From assembly GCA_021904315.1 (NCBI GenBank), contig CM038923.1, positions 3,348,001 through 3,412,000 of the forward strand: a stretch of 64,000 bases of DNA, given 5' to 3'. The notes beneath the pieces are model-generated. The model searched no databases and was not told where the DNA came from. It was given only the letters and a program-made list of their open reading frames with translations. Made by a program: the position numbers and the translations under genes. Of the stretch, positions 34,700-47,500 are shown one piece after another (position 1 is the first letter of the stretch; the number at the start of each line of letters is the position of its first letter). This stretch comes from Sphagnum magellanicum (taxonomy: Eukaryota > Streptophyta > Sphagnopsida > Sphagnales > Sphagnaceae).

Positions 34700-37340
34700 C
34701 TTTAAAATTTCTTGAATTAGTTAATAATGTTGTGGAAACAAAGGGTCAAAAAATTTCGAAAAACATCAAAACACATTGAATTACAATGTTGATCATGGCT
34801 AAAAAGAGTTTTATCTAAATATCACACCTCAATTTTGAAAATACATCAAAATGCAAACACTATTGCACAAGTTGCCCATAACTTGGAATTTATTTGCAAC
34901 TTGGGGGTATTGTCAAGGCTCTTTTATCATACCCATGTTTAAAGATTTGAATGGCCTAATGAAATCCTCTTAATCCTAGCAATGCTTTGTGTGTGATTTT
35001 GGTGATACTATAAAATTGTGCCAAATTTATTTTTATTGTTGGTGCAATGATCCCTAGATTACTTACATGAATGACACATTAAATGGGTACTAAAACTTGT
35101 TGAATGGGACATATAATGTGGTGGTGCATGAATGGGCACTTGACCTAAATATAAGTTTGGAAAACTTGGGTTTTTAAACTATTGGCACCTCCATCATCAT
35201 GCATTATCATCATCTTCATACCTCATTCTATGTGTTTGTGACTTGCACTATCTTCGAACAAACCATCATTCATGTTCAAAACAGATCACACTATTGTCAA
35301 GTGGTATGCAGGTGTTGAACAACATCAAACCTACAAAGGTGTTCTAGGTGAATCTGCCCTAAAAAGGATTATACTGGTGGAGAGCTTCTTCCTAATTTGA
35401 ACCCATACTTGTCACCTTCAAAGATTACTAGGACAGACTTAACCTTTCATAAATAGGAACCTTTTTTTAAGGACTATGTTGATCAGGGTAGTTTAGATGC
35501 CTTAACTCGTAATATCCCTCCATCATCAAATGAAGTTGAATCAAATGTTCTCAAACCAAATTTGATAAGAAAGACCCCCCCCTAAACTAGCTTCTGGCTT
35601 ACCTAGGTGACAAACTAAGTTTATGGGACCCATGGCAGCACTTGTGCAAGGTCAGAAAAAGAGCAAAGTACATTAGGTCAACTTTGTACTTTTCAGTGTT
35701 TCATTTGAAGTGGCAATCTTGAACAATCTTGTTTGGCTTGAGATTATCTTGCATATCTTACATTGATTGGTTTAGGGTTTTTGCAAAATATGGCATTTGA
35801 GATATTGAAGATTGTTTAGCTAATGATTTAATAAAAACGATTAGCTCCAACATGGTGGTAGTATGGTGAGTTGTAGATGTCCCAAGTGCAGTTTGATTAC
35901 ACTGATCCAAGTCAATTTTTAATTTTGCAGCTCTTTTTGGAGGTGTTTGACACTAATTTTTCCATATAATATTGTGGCAAGAATGTATTATTTATAGGTT
36001 TTGCATGGTCCATCAACATGTGCTAGTGTGATTGAACTAAGACATCTCAAGCTCCAGAATCAAGCTATGTTAGTATGTGTTTATGTTGGCACATGGTCTC
36101 AATTATTTGAAATGACACATTTGTCAAAGATTTGTGCTTTATTTGGCTTTCTCTTTCAAACAAATCATATTGGATTTTTGGCATCAATTTGAATGCTCTA
36201 CCTAGGTGCTTGACCTTGATACCATTGTACTAATTGGGCTTCTTGTTGTTACTGTAAAAGTTGTGATGGTGGTGGGATAGATTCCTTTTGTTGAAGACCT
36301 AAATGGTGCTGCCTCTCCTACACATTTCAACAAAGAAACAGGTTGAGCTGATTTTTTTTGAATGAAGGATTCCAGCCATGCCTTGGTCATTTGCTGGAAG
36401 TCTAAATATCTAGGTTTTTGACTAGTGTAGACCTGTACTCTTCCAACTCTGTTACATGAGGTATAGGTTTTAGGAATCAACCTACTACTTAGGTCAAGAC
36501 AATTTCTAGGCAACCCTACTTGATGTTCTTCATACTGGCACATGTGTGACCTTTGTTCATGTTCTTTCTACTTATAAACCTTGTTGGGTTTTACAAATTG
36601 TCTTTCCATATTCTTTCACTTTTGTTAGTGGAGTGACAAACTATGTGTGGATCAATGACAGGAGATATGACAAGATCCTGAAATTAGGTTTAAGCGGCAG
36701 TGCTTAGGTATTAGGGGTTATTGCCTCTAACTGCATTTCATTTTGGAATTTTGAAATTTATGTATTGAAATCAATTGTGTTTTCCTTGCACTCCATGTCA
36801 AAGAAAGATGATCATTGAACTTAAAAAAGGGACCAGTCCTTAAAATAGTCTTAAGTTCTCTGAACCATTGATTTAAACCAATCTGGATTGTTCATTTTAA
36901 TTGTAAGTTATCCCCCCTCCCCCCGCCAAATCACTTTCGTACTACCACGCACGCAATTTCAAACCTATCTTCCCCCGTTCACTGGTCCTTCCTGGCTCTA
37001 CACTCTGACTTGTTGCCTATCTCAATTGATGGTGTTGTTACCATAACCAACTTGCATTGTTCCTGTGTCTTCGAGATTTGTTTTCGCACCTTTTGAACAT
37101 CCAACACATTTTCTGTCAGTCTTCCCAAGTTTGATGAGCTAACTTGCTGCTTGCCGAACATTTCTCCCAATTTTTATAGGTTAAGCTAATTTTTGGTCGT
37201 CACGTTCATTGTTGGAACCAAATTGCAACAGTTTGAGGTGCCTTTGCTCCTTGCCTGAAATTCTTGATTATTGTATTCTTGCATTGTATTTGCTATCTTG
37301 TTAAACTAACACCTTTTAAAACTATGTTTGCTTTTGTATT
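34700..37340. other. No recognisable gene
   Basis: Short frames only. A minus-strand frame of 113 codons at 36,202-36,543 has a more protein-like composition, but I recognise no family. A C-rich patch at 36,905-36,930 precedes the RING-like gene and could belong to its 5' UTR. Confidence 0.4.
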
Positions 37341-37366
37341 TTTGTGTAGGACTTGTTAATAAGAAC

Positions 37367-40316
37367 ATGGCTACAACTACTGGTTCATTTGGTTTTCGAG
37401 GTCAGCCCAACAAGAAGTCTGTTGAAGAAGTCGACTACGGTGGTCGCGAACTCATTTACTGGATAAATGTCTAGAAGATGTCATCTGATAGGATTGACCC
37501 TAAGAAGTTGATTGAGGAAGGCCACATCACTTTGGAGGAGGTTTCTGCTGTTTTTGGCGAAAAGAAGCAAAACGGATACAAAGCTCGAAACCTTGACCTT
37601 CTCCCTGAGGTGAAAAAAAGAGTTGATGACTTGTACCGGAAGTTTTATCCCTCCAATGGGAAGGTTACCAATAATGAGTACGGACGCCAACTATGTTGGG
37701 GAATTGTTGCAGAAAGAAAAGGTGTGAAGGTGTGTTGGGCAGCACTTGGGCTTAAGGTGGCCAAAAAAAAAGCTCGAAGAGATCAGAACATTGGGGTTGG
37801 TGAGGATGGAAAGTCGTCAAGCAAGAACCCGAAGTTCACAAGGCTGTGAACCCCAAAGTCAAGTTTGACTCAGGCGATGGATGTGTGTATCATAATCCTT
37901 CAAAAGGAGTTGTGGGTGCATCAAATGTGGCTGCACATGTTTCCAGGAGAAATGACAGCTTTAGTCCAGAGGAGATTTCAAAAATGGAAGACCTCTACAA
38001 GATGAAAGGCAAAGAGCTAGCTGCTATGAAAGGTCTTGCAGCAAGAATGTCAAACAAGAAGGAACTTGTTGAATCCCAAGTGAAGAAACTGAATTCTCAA
38101 ATGGAGGACAGGGAGGTGGCATGTGCAGAGGTCAAAATGGGTTTATGGGTTGCTATAGATGAATTGAATGTCCACAAGTACAATGATAACTTCTTGGAAC
38201 CCACAGCAATGTTAACAACTGAAGGTATGGGGCTTCCTCTTTGTAAACTGCGATCACAAGAAGATGCCACTAGGTTGGACGCCTTAATTCGAGAGGTAAA
38301 ATGCCACCAGAAAACCCTAGCAGCATTCAAGCAAAAAGTTGTTTCTGGAAAAATAAAATATCAATTGACTTGCAAGGAATATGAAGATGTTGAGCTTGAT
38401 AGGACCAAAGTCCTACACTCTGTTGAACCTGTTAGAGCAATTCGCACTAAATTTTGTTCTCAGTTAGAGCGCATGCGTTTTGGGTTTGGAGTGTCAACTT
38501 TTCCTTTACCCATTATTCACCCTTGTAGACAAAAGGATTCTAGAAATGTAATTTTGATCAAAGCATGTCCAATTTGCCAAGAGTGGTTTACAACCAATGA
38601 TATCATTGTTGCTTCATGTGGGCATACATATCACCCATTTTGCTTGTACACGCACTTCCAATCTTCTGACTCATGTGCTGTGGAGTTTTGCCATGAACCA
38701 TTTCTTCATCCTGACTGGTGGCTTAGTATGGGAATCAACCCCCTATTAGAAGAACAGATAGTTGCTGCTACTAATATGGGCCTGGAAGACAACAATGGAT
38801 GTAGGAGAAACTTGACATCGTCAAGCAAAAAGGTAAGGATTACCCCCTCCCACTTGCACTATTTTTTTGTCAACCTGCTGTCCTTCTTGAATATGTTGGG
38901 TCTTTAGGTTGCTCATGAGATTATAATGCTTTCAAATGTGAAATACATATACTTCCAATAGTGTAACCCATGTGACAAGGGGTTCCCACACTTTTATCAG
39001 TCCTGATGTTGTTCTGATTTAGTTTCCAAGTCCTTAGATTATGCAGGTTTGTAGTAGACAGTAGGAATTGTCACTTGCAGGAGTACTAAGTCAATGGAAT
39101 GCAATCCTTTAAAGGGGTAGGTTTTTCCAAGGGAAAGTAGTCCTTCCAAGTGAATTGAGTCCTACCAAATAAAAAATGGCATCAGTCCTTTGACATGAGT
39201 AATTTCTTTTGACAGATTAGCAAAATTAACTAAGGACCTTAAGTCCTGTTTTTAAAAAAAGGACAATAGTTCTTTGAGATGTGTCAAGTCCATTTGCAGT
39301 CCTTTTTACAAATTGTAAGTTCATGGATGTGGGAATAGACTCATTTTGTAGTACTTTTGCAGATTGTAAGAACAAATTTAGGAGTAGAGTCCTTTTTACA
39401 GATTGTAAAAATGAATTAAGGAACCAAGTAGTCCTGCCAATTTGGATTTTGTCAAAAGGATTAGCATCTCATTTCAGTTGTTCATTGGTTGTTTATGGCA
39501 GTGATTAAGGATGGGAGCTCTATGTTGCCAAAAATTGACGTTGGTTCATCCACATCATTTAGTTGGATGTCAAGAGCTTTCAATTCCAAGCTCCAGGAGC
39601 AGGAGTCACCACAGGAGGCAAATCAGCCTCCTCATTTGTTAACTTCATCACCAAATCCATCAAAGATGTTGGGAGAGTCCAGTCCCAAAAGATTGTGACC
39701 TAGCTACGATTCAGAGTTCACTTCTCCATTAAAGCCCCAAACAACAGAACATACCACTTGTCCAAAATTTCTTAGGCTTTGTGATGCACAACAAATCAAG
39801 AAACTAGTAACGGAACTTAACTCAGATGAGGAGGGAGATGTTGGCAGTGATGAATTTTTACACACTAACAAGTCAGAGAAAGAAGGTGAGTGTGGTCAGA
39901 ATCAACTCCATGCTAAACCTATTCAGGTGGATGCCAGCTCATTAGTACTCTTCAATCCTTTGAATTCTGAGCTTGCAAATCCTCTTTTTTCTTCTTCTAT
40001 GCAACATGTGTCAGCCCACAGTCCTCTTCCATTGACCTCTGAAATTTTCAATCTCGATGAATAAGATGTTCCCACTTGTAAAATGGGATCTTCAAACATT
40101 ACCCCCATCACCTCAGGCCCTGCCTTACTGCTTGTAGCTCCCCATAATGGCTCCCTTAATTTGGAGATGGCAAATGATCTTGTGCTTGAAGCTGTGAAAC
40201 TGACAGGAGTTGTTCAACCATCTGGACAATCTAAGAAATGCCCAAAACTTTGTGTTGGACACCAATTAAAACACTTGCAGCCTTCAAAAAAGTTATTACT
40301 TGAAGTGCTAAACTAG
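37367..40316 (+). pseudogene. Variant RING-H2 zinc-finger protein, interrupted
   Basis: A start codon at 37,367 follows a good acceptor (tttttgtgtag at 37,350). The first exon encodes MATTTGSFGFRGQPNKKSV, a TAG (37,472-37,474), then an Lys-rich domain (DPKKLIEEGHITLEEVSAVF ... NEYGRQLCWGIVAERKGVKV). The frame shifts near 37,810-37,845 into a coiled-coil-like stretch (about 37,960-38,350). A zinc finger follows at 38,566-38,703: CPIC, 13 residues, CGHTYHPFC, then CAVEFC. It resembles RING-H2 but the last pair is C-x4-C instead of C-x2-C. A consensus donor (aag|gtaagg) is at 38,833. A Ser/Pro-rich, acidic exon (39,502-40,316) stays open apart from TGA at 39,696 and TAA at 40,062. RING proteins are usually ubiquitin ligases; that role is only inferred. 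I do not recognise the N-terminal domain. Confidence 0.6.
39030..39480 (+). repeat. Degenerate AGTCCTT/AAGGACT array in the intron
   Basis: The intron between the zinc-finger exon and the last exon contains about ten occurrences of agtcctt or close variants (for example 39,142, 39,162, 39,187, 39,290, 39,388, 39,431) at irregular spacing. A similar cluster is at 51,480-51,830. Its nature is unknown. Confidence 0.4.
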
Positions 40317-41516
40317 GTGTGAAAACCAAAAGTAGAATTGTAAGCAAATAGGATCTATTTTAAGTCAAGTGACATGTGCATTCTGAAGTTATGTTTTACA
40401 TGATGAAATGTGTAATGGCTTTGATACATCATGCATTGGTGCATTTTTTCTTGTGCCAAAGATTTTTATTACAAAGTTGTTATGTGCACACATTTTAGTC
40501 TATTGAACAAGCTTTTGTGGGATTTGTTTTTCCTTAATATCATTGAAAGTTGGTTGTGAATCTAATTTGTATTTGTGGGTAGTAAGTAGTCTTCAGCACA
40601 TGTGCATAATGTTTAAAGCTTAGATGGTTATCTAGGATCACCTTCAATGGGATCTACCTATTTGTGATCATGTGGTCTTTTGGATTGCTTGGATTTTGGA
40701 ACTTCTGAAAGGGGGGCTAGGTGAGAAACCATGTGCTGCTTCAGTTTTCAGATGCCAAGTTGTCTAGAAGTTTTATACCATTGAAGACAATATATATGGA
40801 TCTTTATTATTAGATTGAATTCATTAGAATTTGTGCCTAATGATACAGATGCCAGTGAACAACCAATATGTGGGCTAACATTATTTCATGGCCAACGGTG
40901 CTCCGTATTGATGACCTTCATCTTGGTGCCAACACTGGGGCTAGTTCCTTCAACATGTTTCCTGTCCAAGTAAGAGAACTATACACACCTTGGTTTTATT
41001 CTATTATTGCATGTAGGTTAAAATCTGGCTGTTGGTGGACACCTTTCAGCTCTTAAGGTTTGAATAGCAAATCAAATTTGCTTTAGGGCTTTATCTTCTT
41101 GGATGTTTATTTCCATTACCAATAATCATAGGTGGAGCTTCTTCTAGCATAATGTAAGGATGCAGATATGTGTTAGTGAAAATGCGTAGCTTTTGGACTG
41201 ATTTTTTTGCATACTTTTAGTAGCAGGTTTGTAGCTTCTCATTGGACATCCTAATGCTGTAATCAATTGCTTGAATTTTATAATTGATGATTGATCACAT
41301 ACTGTCAATTGAATGTAATTATGTTTGTTTGAGGATCATAAATATTGGTGCAATTGTAGGAGGGGGAGAAGAGACTACTTTCATTCACAAAACATGGCAA
41401 ATGTGTTCACATACTTTGTTTCCCTTCTTCCTATTTTGTGAGCATTGTACCAGCAAAAGGTACATGATATTCAAATTTAGCAGTGAATGTTTCCTAAAGG
41501 AGATGGATTGTTGGCA

Positions 41517-44500
41517 GAAACTGAGAGGACTCAAATCCCAGAAGAACGTGTGGTTACAGGGACCAGTGTTGTCAATGATGTGCGCTCACGTGTGGATGAC
41601 GAGAGGAGGAGACCCTCGCCTACTGCTCTAGGGGTCCTTGTGTAGCTTTTGCAGGGCTGAACTAGCACTACTCTTGCTGTAAATATGTTCCTTACCCTCT
41701 TTAAAGTGCCATCCATTTTGATAGGCAGTTGATTCAACCTGTTATGGACTGGATTTTTATGTGGTGAATATTATAATATAGTGATTTATATTGAAGTAGC
41801 CTGTTGATTTGTATGTTTATGATTTGAAGCTGGGAAATGGAGTTTACATTTACTTGATAAATTGAATGCCTTCATACAAGATAAGGGAAGTGTGTCAGGA
41901 ATGAGAAAATGAGAGTTGGGAATTAGGTGTCCATACTTATCTTTTGGGCACATTTTGTGTCATGGAGAGGCTTGCCATGTTAGCCTTTGTTGGGATTGTT
42001 GTTCACCTTCATTGGGATTATTGCTAATTATTGTGGAAGTCTTGGATTGACTTTGGCTGACTAGGGCATCAATATCTAGAGTTTTGCTTAAGATGGACTA
42101 ATCTTGGCCTCTCTTCTTTCCTGGTGACATTTGAACAGCATCTTGCAGATTAGCTCAAGAATGAGGTAGCAATAACAGATGCAACAACTCGAGAGGAAGT
42201 TCGACTCACTGCATTTAAGGATGGCAATTTCATCCAACAAATAGGAGCATTGTTGTTGGAGCTTGGCTGCACCACTTTGTCTTTGCACATGGGGTAATCT
42301 CCAGTAAGTCATTTGAGTTTATGGGTGAGTCATGTGGAAACAGAAATCTGGAATCGCTTTTGTCAGTGGCATTGTCAGATAAAGGAGTCTGAATCATGTT
42401 AGCATGTTGGCATTGTTGTGTGCAGGGTGAGGTTGTTGTCAATGTGGGGCCTGCCATTTTCATATCACCTGCAGGACCAAACCCCATTATGGTACAGGTT
42501 AGCATGATTCATTGTTCTTTGCCTTTTTACTTCAACTCCAATGAATGTTCTCTTTAGCCCAGTTCTGTGATACCCTCTTTGTTAGATTTCTGGTGGAAAA
42601 ACATTTATTCCTTTGATGGACCACTGATGTCTTCACAGTTGTCCCCCATATCCTCGACCTTTGCAGATGTCAGGTGCATTTCCAACTAGACAATCCCAAC
42701 CAGCATCAGCCTGGGGATGTCTGTTCACACATGTCTGTTCACTTGCATCAGCCTTGCATTCTCCGTCCCTCTCATCTCCCCCACCCTAACAGTCAGCTGG
42801 AGAACTTGTTCATGGAGCATCTGGTATCCTTGGTGGTGTCGCTGTCCACCATATGCCTGAGCGTGCAGACCCAAGTGGTCCTTCACAAACATTGCCTGAT
42901 ACAAGTATCGCAATTCATCCAGTGAATGGGAGTGTTGGGGGGACCATTGGTGCTTTTATGCCCCATGCACATATAGGAGTACAAGGGGCCATCATGACAT
43001 TTGATGAGCATGGTGTTGTGCGTGTTGCACCAATGAATTTGCTTGCAGGTCCTACCTCTAGGCATCCACAGGGTTCTTTCGAGTTTCTGTTTATCCTGTT
43101 TGCTGATATGTTGTTGGATTTGAAATCTCTATGACCTTATTCCGAGGTCATCTTTCAACTCTATTCAGGTTGACTTAAATATTAGCTATGAAGAAGTTCT
43201 TAATACTTGTGAAGATAGTTAGGTCATTTGCTATTGTATTGGTCCATTAAACTAGTTGAGGTTGAGATGTGGATGCGCAAAGACATGGTGGTTGTAGGGT
43301 GGCCCAAAGCTCATAGATAGATGCATCATTGTTGTAGTTTGTTACTAGGAGGTGACATGGATTCAGCAGTAGTCAGCATATGTACACAATGTTATAATTA
43401 GCGGATACATGGCAATTAGTGTGTGACCTGTCTTTGATTGAAAAATCAACTGAAAGTCTTTGTAGCAAGAGCAGCAAGAACAAGGGACAAGGGGAGTTCA
43501 ATAAGTGGAAGTGGAGGGGTGGATGTAGCAAGCTTGGTTACATCAGTGACACCTTTACTGCACCACCTTGCTGAAGCTCTGCAGAGTGAAACACCACCAC
43601 CACCTTCACAGGTGCTTTTCAAAGTATTCAAGTTACTGTATTGTTGATAGAGAAGTCACTATCATACCTGCTACTGTTGGTCCTTGAACAGGTGTGAGAC
43701 TGACACTGTTGTTCATTCTGCTTTAGTGTTTATTTATTTATTTGTTTCTTGATCCTTTGTTTTCTATTTTGTCTTTCCTTTTTTGGAATTCTCTGTGGCT
43801 TGTTGAAGAATTGTTAACCTTGCTTTATTTTTTCTTAATTGTAAGAATGGAGATTAGTGATTCACCTAGTCAAAGCAGGAGAGCCCTGACTCCCCCTAGG
43901 CTGGGAAATATCTTAAGAGCAGCAAGGGGCAGAAGTGAGATGCAGCAAGCATGACCAGGGATCCTAGGGCAGTTCATGTGAAGTTCGGGCATGGAGACAC
44001 TTGTGCAACAAGTGATGCAAGGAGTGGGTGATGTAGAGGTGTTAAATGGAGGCTAAGATGAGCTCCAGCCGCTGGTCAAGACCTAGGAAAGATGTTGAAG
44101 CATATGATGCCCATGATGTCCCAAATGCTTGGTGTTGGATCCCTGTCTATATGGCCTCCTCCTGCAGATGCCACAAGTTCCTGATCTCAGACTGAAGGTG
44201 GAGGTTCAAGCAACCCATCTGGGACTGAAAGATGAAAGGAGGCTCTTACTCCAGTAAATAAATGTGGTGCTTTTACTTTGAATATGTGTTGAGTTACCTT
44301 GAATATGCGTCTGTTGTTGCTTGGATTATCACCAGCAAAGCATGATGTCAAATACGTGGATTCTGCATTACTTCTAGCTGATATCATGAATGAGTCTTCC
44401 AGTTTCTTTTGGAAATATGACAAAAACTTGGGACACAAATTTTTATAAATTATTTGCCCAAAGGTTTTGTGCAGATTCTTGTTTACTTGTTGTACACATT

Positions 44501-44765
44501 GAGGAGTTGATGAACTTAGTATGGAGTAATGGTAGCTAGTCATTACTGTTCATAATGGAGGTGATGGTCTACTACTTTGTGACTAAGATTCACAAGGTTG
44601 TGACCACACTCAATATTGTTATGTTTGTTTTGGTTATTATAATCCCTTTTTTTCGTCACGTTACTTTTTTTTGGGTGAATTTCCTCTCTACAATCACATT
44701 AATTCTCTGCATGAAATTGCAGGAGGAGCTAGGGAGATGGAGTGAGACAATGACAGCAGATGTCA
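41517..44765 (+). pseudogene. BAG6-like (scythe-type) protein remnant
   Basis: A set of plus-strand exon-like blocks matches the central and C-terminal parts of plant BAG6-like ubiquitin-domain proteins, in the correct order. They are: 41,517-41,643 (GTSVVNDVRSRVDDERRRP); 42,181-42,293 (IQQIGALLLELGCTTLSLHM, donor GG|GTAATC); 42,426-42,497 (EVVVNVGPAIFISPAGPNP, donor CAG|GTTAGC); 42,853-43,070 (GAIMTFDEHGVVRVAPMN); 43,440-43,610 (VDVASLVTSVTPLLHHLAEA, donor CAG|GTGCTT); 44,073-44,148 (GQDLGKMLKHMMPMMSQMLG); and 44,721-44,765 (EELGRWSETMTADV). BAG6 is a chaperone holdase routing hydrophobic proteins to the proteasome or ER. No N-terminal ubiquitin-like domain is seen. Stops (for example TAG at 41,641 and one after VLNGG near 44,054) argue that it is dead. 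Confidence 0.65.
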
Positions 44766-44849
44766 CACCAATAATCCATGTCACCATTACATTGATGGAA
44801 ACACATTGCTTGAATCCAAGCCTTCTACAGCCACTGATTTGATATGTCA

Positions 44850-45880
44850 ACCACTCCCATCCTCTGATTATTTATCACTCTCTAATTATCATTTGTTAGT
44901 TCCCTTTGCAAACAATGATATTCCTCTTAGATTTGAATTGTGCTTGTGGATCACAGAAACCAAGGAAAGAGGTGGAAATTTTGATGAGTATCATGATGAG
45001 TTTTCACTGTGAAAATCTTTTGGGGCCTAGGTATATAAGTTGCATCCATTTATTCATATGATACACCAAGCCAGTTTGGAACAATAAGTACTTCAATTTG
45101 TAGACCCTAATGTAGCATTCTTCACTTTGGGGGTCTGCCAAGTGCATGTAAACTGAAATTGCCATCTTTTTTCATTTATTATGAGAAGACCATGCTCTTC
45201 AAGTCCACTACCTTGTTTCCTTCTTTTGTCTTGGCACAATGAAATATAGGATCTCCATCTTTCAGTGGCAGAATTGTCCACAAATGAATCCTTGTCGATG
45301 TTGCAAACAGATTGAATTTCCAAGTAGTGCATATGGAGAAAGTAAAATCAGCAATGGATTCTTTCTTTGTTGTAGGTACTTGGTGGGGTTTTAGTACATG
45401 GAGTCCTATTTTCTTTTTTTCTTGTGAACTTGAGGAGTTCTCTGTCACAGATTTCTGGTTTTAGGGTTAGGATTGAAACTCTTGTATGTAAATTGTTGCT
45501 GTGGAATAGTACTTAGCAATGGGTTCTTTCAATTGTGGTTGAAAGACATCAATTAAACTAGGGACCTTTTTTCTGTCATTGTGAATCAACTTCACAAGCC
45601 ACAATCAATGTGTGTTAAGCACTTGCAAGGTGAATAAATCAAAATCTAACCAAGAATAATTTTTCCAATGACAGAAATTCAGCATGATGAAACATGTGAT
45701 GTTAAGTTTGTGTTTTCCGGGATATTTTCTGAAGTCAGGAAGGATGAAGGGTCAAGTGGGTGTAGGATGTTAAGTACAGGCCAGGTGACTAACTTTCTGA
45801 AGTTGATGGCCTTCCTCCTGCAACATTAGAGGAGTGCCATTGTGGGCAGTATGTAGGAGGTATTGTGCAACTTCTAATGA
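44850..45880. other. No recognisable gene
   Basis: Lies between the 3' end of the BAG6-like remnant and the FtsH-like remnant. Only short frames, none recognised. Confidence 0.4.
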
Positions 45881-47500
45881 ATGACACATTTGTGCACTCC
45901 TTGAATCTTTCAGTGTCCGTAGGTGTTGGGGTGTATGAAGCCCTCAGGCAACTTGATGTTGAAAAAAACCATAGTAGTCTGGACATTTCATGAAATGATT
46001 CTCTGATCAAAGCATGTTGATGTGTATGGGAAATTCTGAGTGTACAATGACAAGTCCCCTGACTTTGAAGTTGGGGGGTATTGTCATTGCAATAAAGCAT
46101 GTGAGAACAATCTCCAATGCCACACACATTTATACAATTCACCTGACAGAAGGGGTTACAATTAAAGGTATGGAATTCAAAAAGTAGCAACAAGATCAAC
46201 CTGAGCCCTCTTTGTTGGAGAACCTTCTAGTGTCAACAAGCAGAAAGAGTTGCCTAAAGAAACTACCCATTGAAATTGGCTATACTAGCTGCTGCAATCA
46301 CGTTGATCAATGTCTACATCTGTTGTTAAAGGAAGCTACTTCTTCAAGATGTGAACATTCAAAATCTCTTCTCGACGCTGCTTGTCATGAAGGCACCTAC
46401 CCACAACTCCAAAATGCAAGTAAGAAAGAACAACACTCGCCACCTTTAGCAACATGCTCAGCTAGGCTACCTCAATGTAGGATATAGTACGTTAGCACCA
46501 TTGGTGGCCTGAAGTACAATGACTGTTCAGTTGCTTTCAAATCCATCCAACTCCTACACCCACATACCAAGCAGGTCAGTACTATCATCAAACGGGCAAG
46601 ATTCCACTCTCCAGGATAGCTTTGCAGGATGTAATGGAATTTGTCCTACAGTTCTTCTTCCAGTGTCCAAGCTTGTCAACCCAAAGTACCTAACCTCAGA
46701 ATAAAATCCTCTGGTCATCAAGCATGAAGGTTGCAATAAACAGACAGTACAAACCTAAAAAGGATCAAGTTAGAAACATAGCAGCAGCTTTGCATTGAAT
46801 GGCACATATCCAAAGCACACATCAAAAGCATGAAGGACAAAAGAACCACAAATACAAACCATGAGAAGCTGATTTAGTGTCTATTCCCATTCATCATTCC
46901 CAACACTTTGAAGTCGGCAATTATGCCAATCAGGCCTTTCAGGACCATATTTTATTGCTTTGACCAGGAAAATACATGTGTCCATTCAAATAGAGACCCT
47001 TTGGGTGTACCTCATCTATGAAGACAATCAAACGTGCATCCTTTTTTGCCCGGGCAAAGAGATCATGGACTCGAGAAACACCCATCCCAACATAAAGTTC
47101 CACAAACTCATTGGCTGAGAAGCTTATAAAGGGAACATCTGCCTCCCCAGTAATTGCTTTTGCAAGTAAGGTCTTCCTAATGTCAGGTGGTCCCACCAAC
47201 CAGACCAACAAAAAGTAAGAAACCTGATTTCTTTCATTTGGTTATCAATTCTGACGAATGCTAAAAGTTGGAAAACAAACACAAACACCTTCAGAATTAA
47301 AGACTGAGGGCCTTGTTCATGCTGCATTCGAATGCCAGATGTGATACAATAGCAAGCTATGGAAAAAAACTACTCAGCAAAATCCATAGAATCTACCAGA
47401 TCAATGGTGAACAAAAAAGAGAAGATGATAAACTACCAGTAGAACCTCTTGGTGGCCTCACACCAAGCCTTGAATAGCACTCAGGGTTCTTAAGAAATTC
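45880..47500 (-). pseudogene. FtsH7/9-like AAA-metalloprotease remnant
   Basis: Minus-strand exons in order: 47,500-47,437 (EFLKNPECYSRLGVRPPRG, bounded by ag and gt); 47,214-47,011 ([40 protein letters not shown], ending VFIDE before a GT); 46,553-46,467 (ELDGFESN, stop, TVIVLQATNGANVLYPTLR); 46,385-46,305 (REEILNVHILKK, stop, LPLTTDVDIDQ); and a possible M41 piece near 45,960-45,905 (SYTPTPTDTERF). Family members are chloroplast-membrane ATP-dependent Zn proteases. The Walker A box reads GPPDIRKT instead of GPPGTGKT, removing key Gly and Thr spacing. Two in-frame stops occur in conserved blocks, and the HEAGH zinc site was not found. The N-terminal transit and membrane parts are not identified. 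Confidence 0.75.

Noticed and set aside
36202-36543. Minus-strand frame of 113 codons
   Set aside because: Protein-like composition but no family match and no splice or repeat context; not annotated as a gene.
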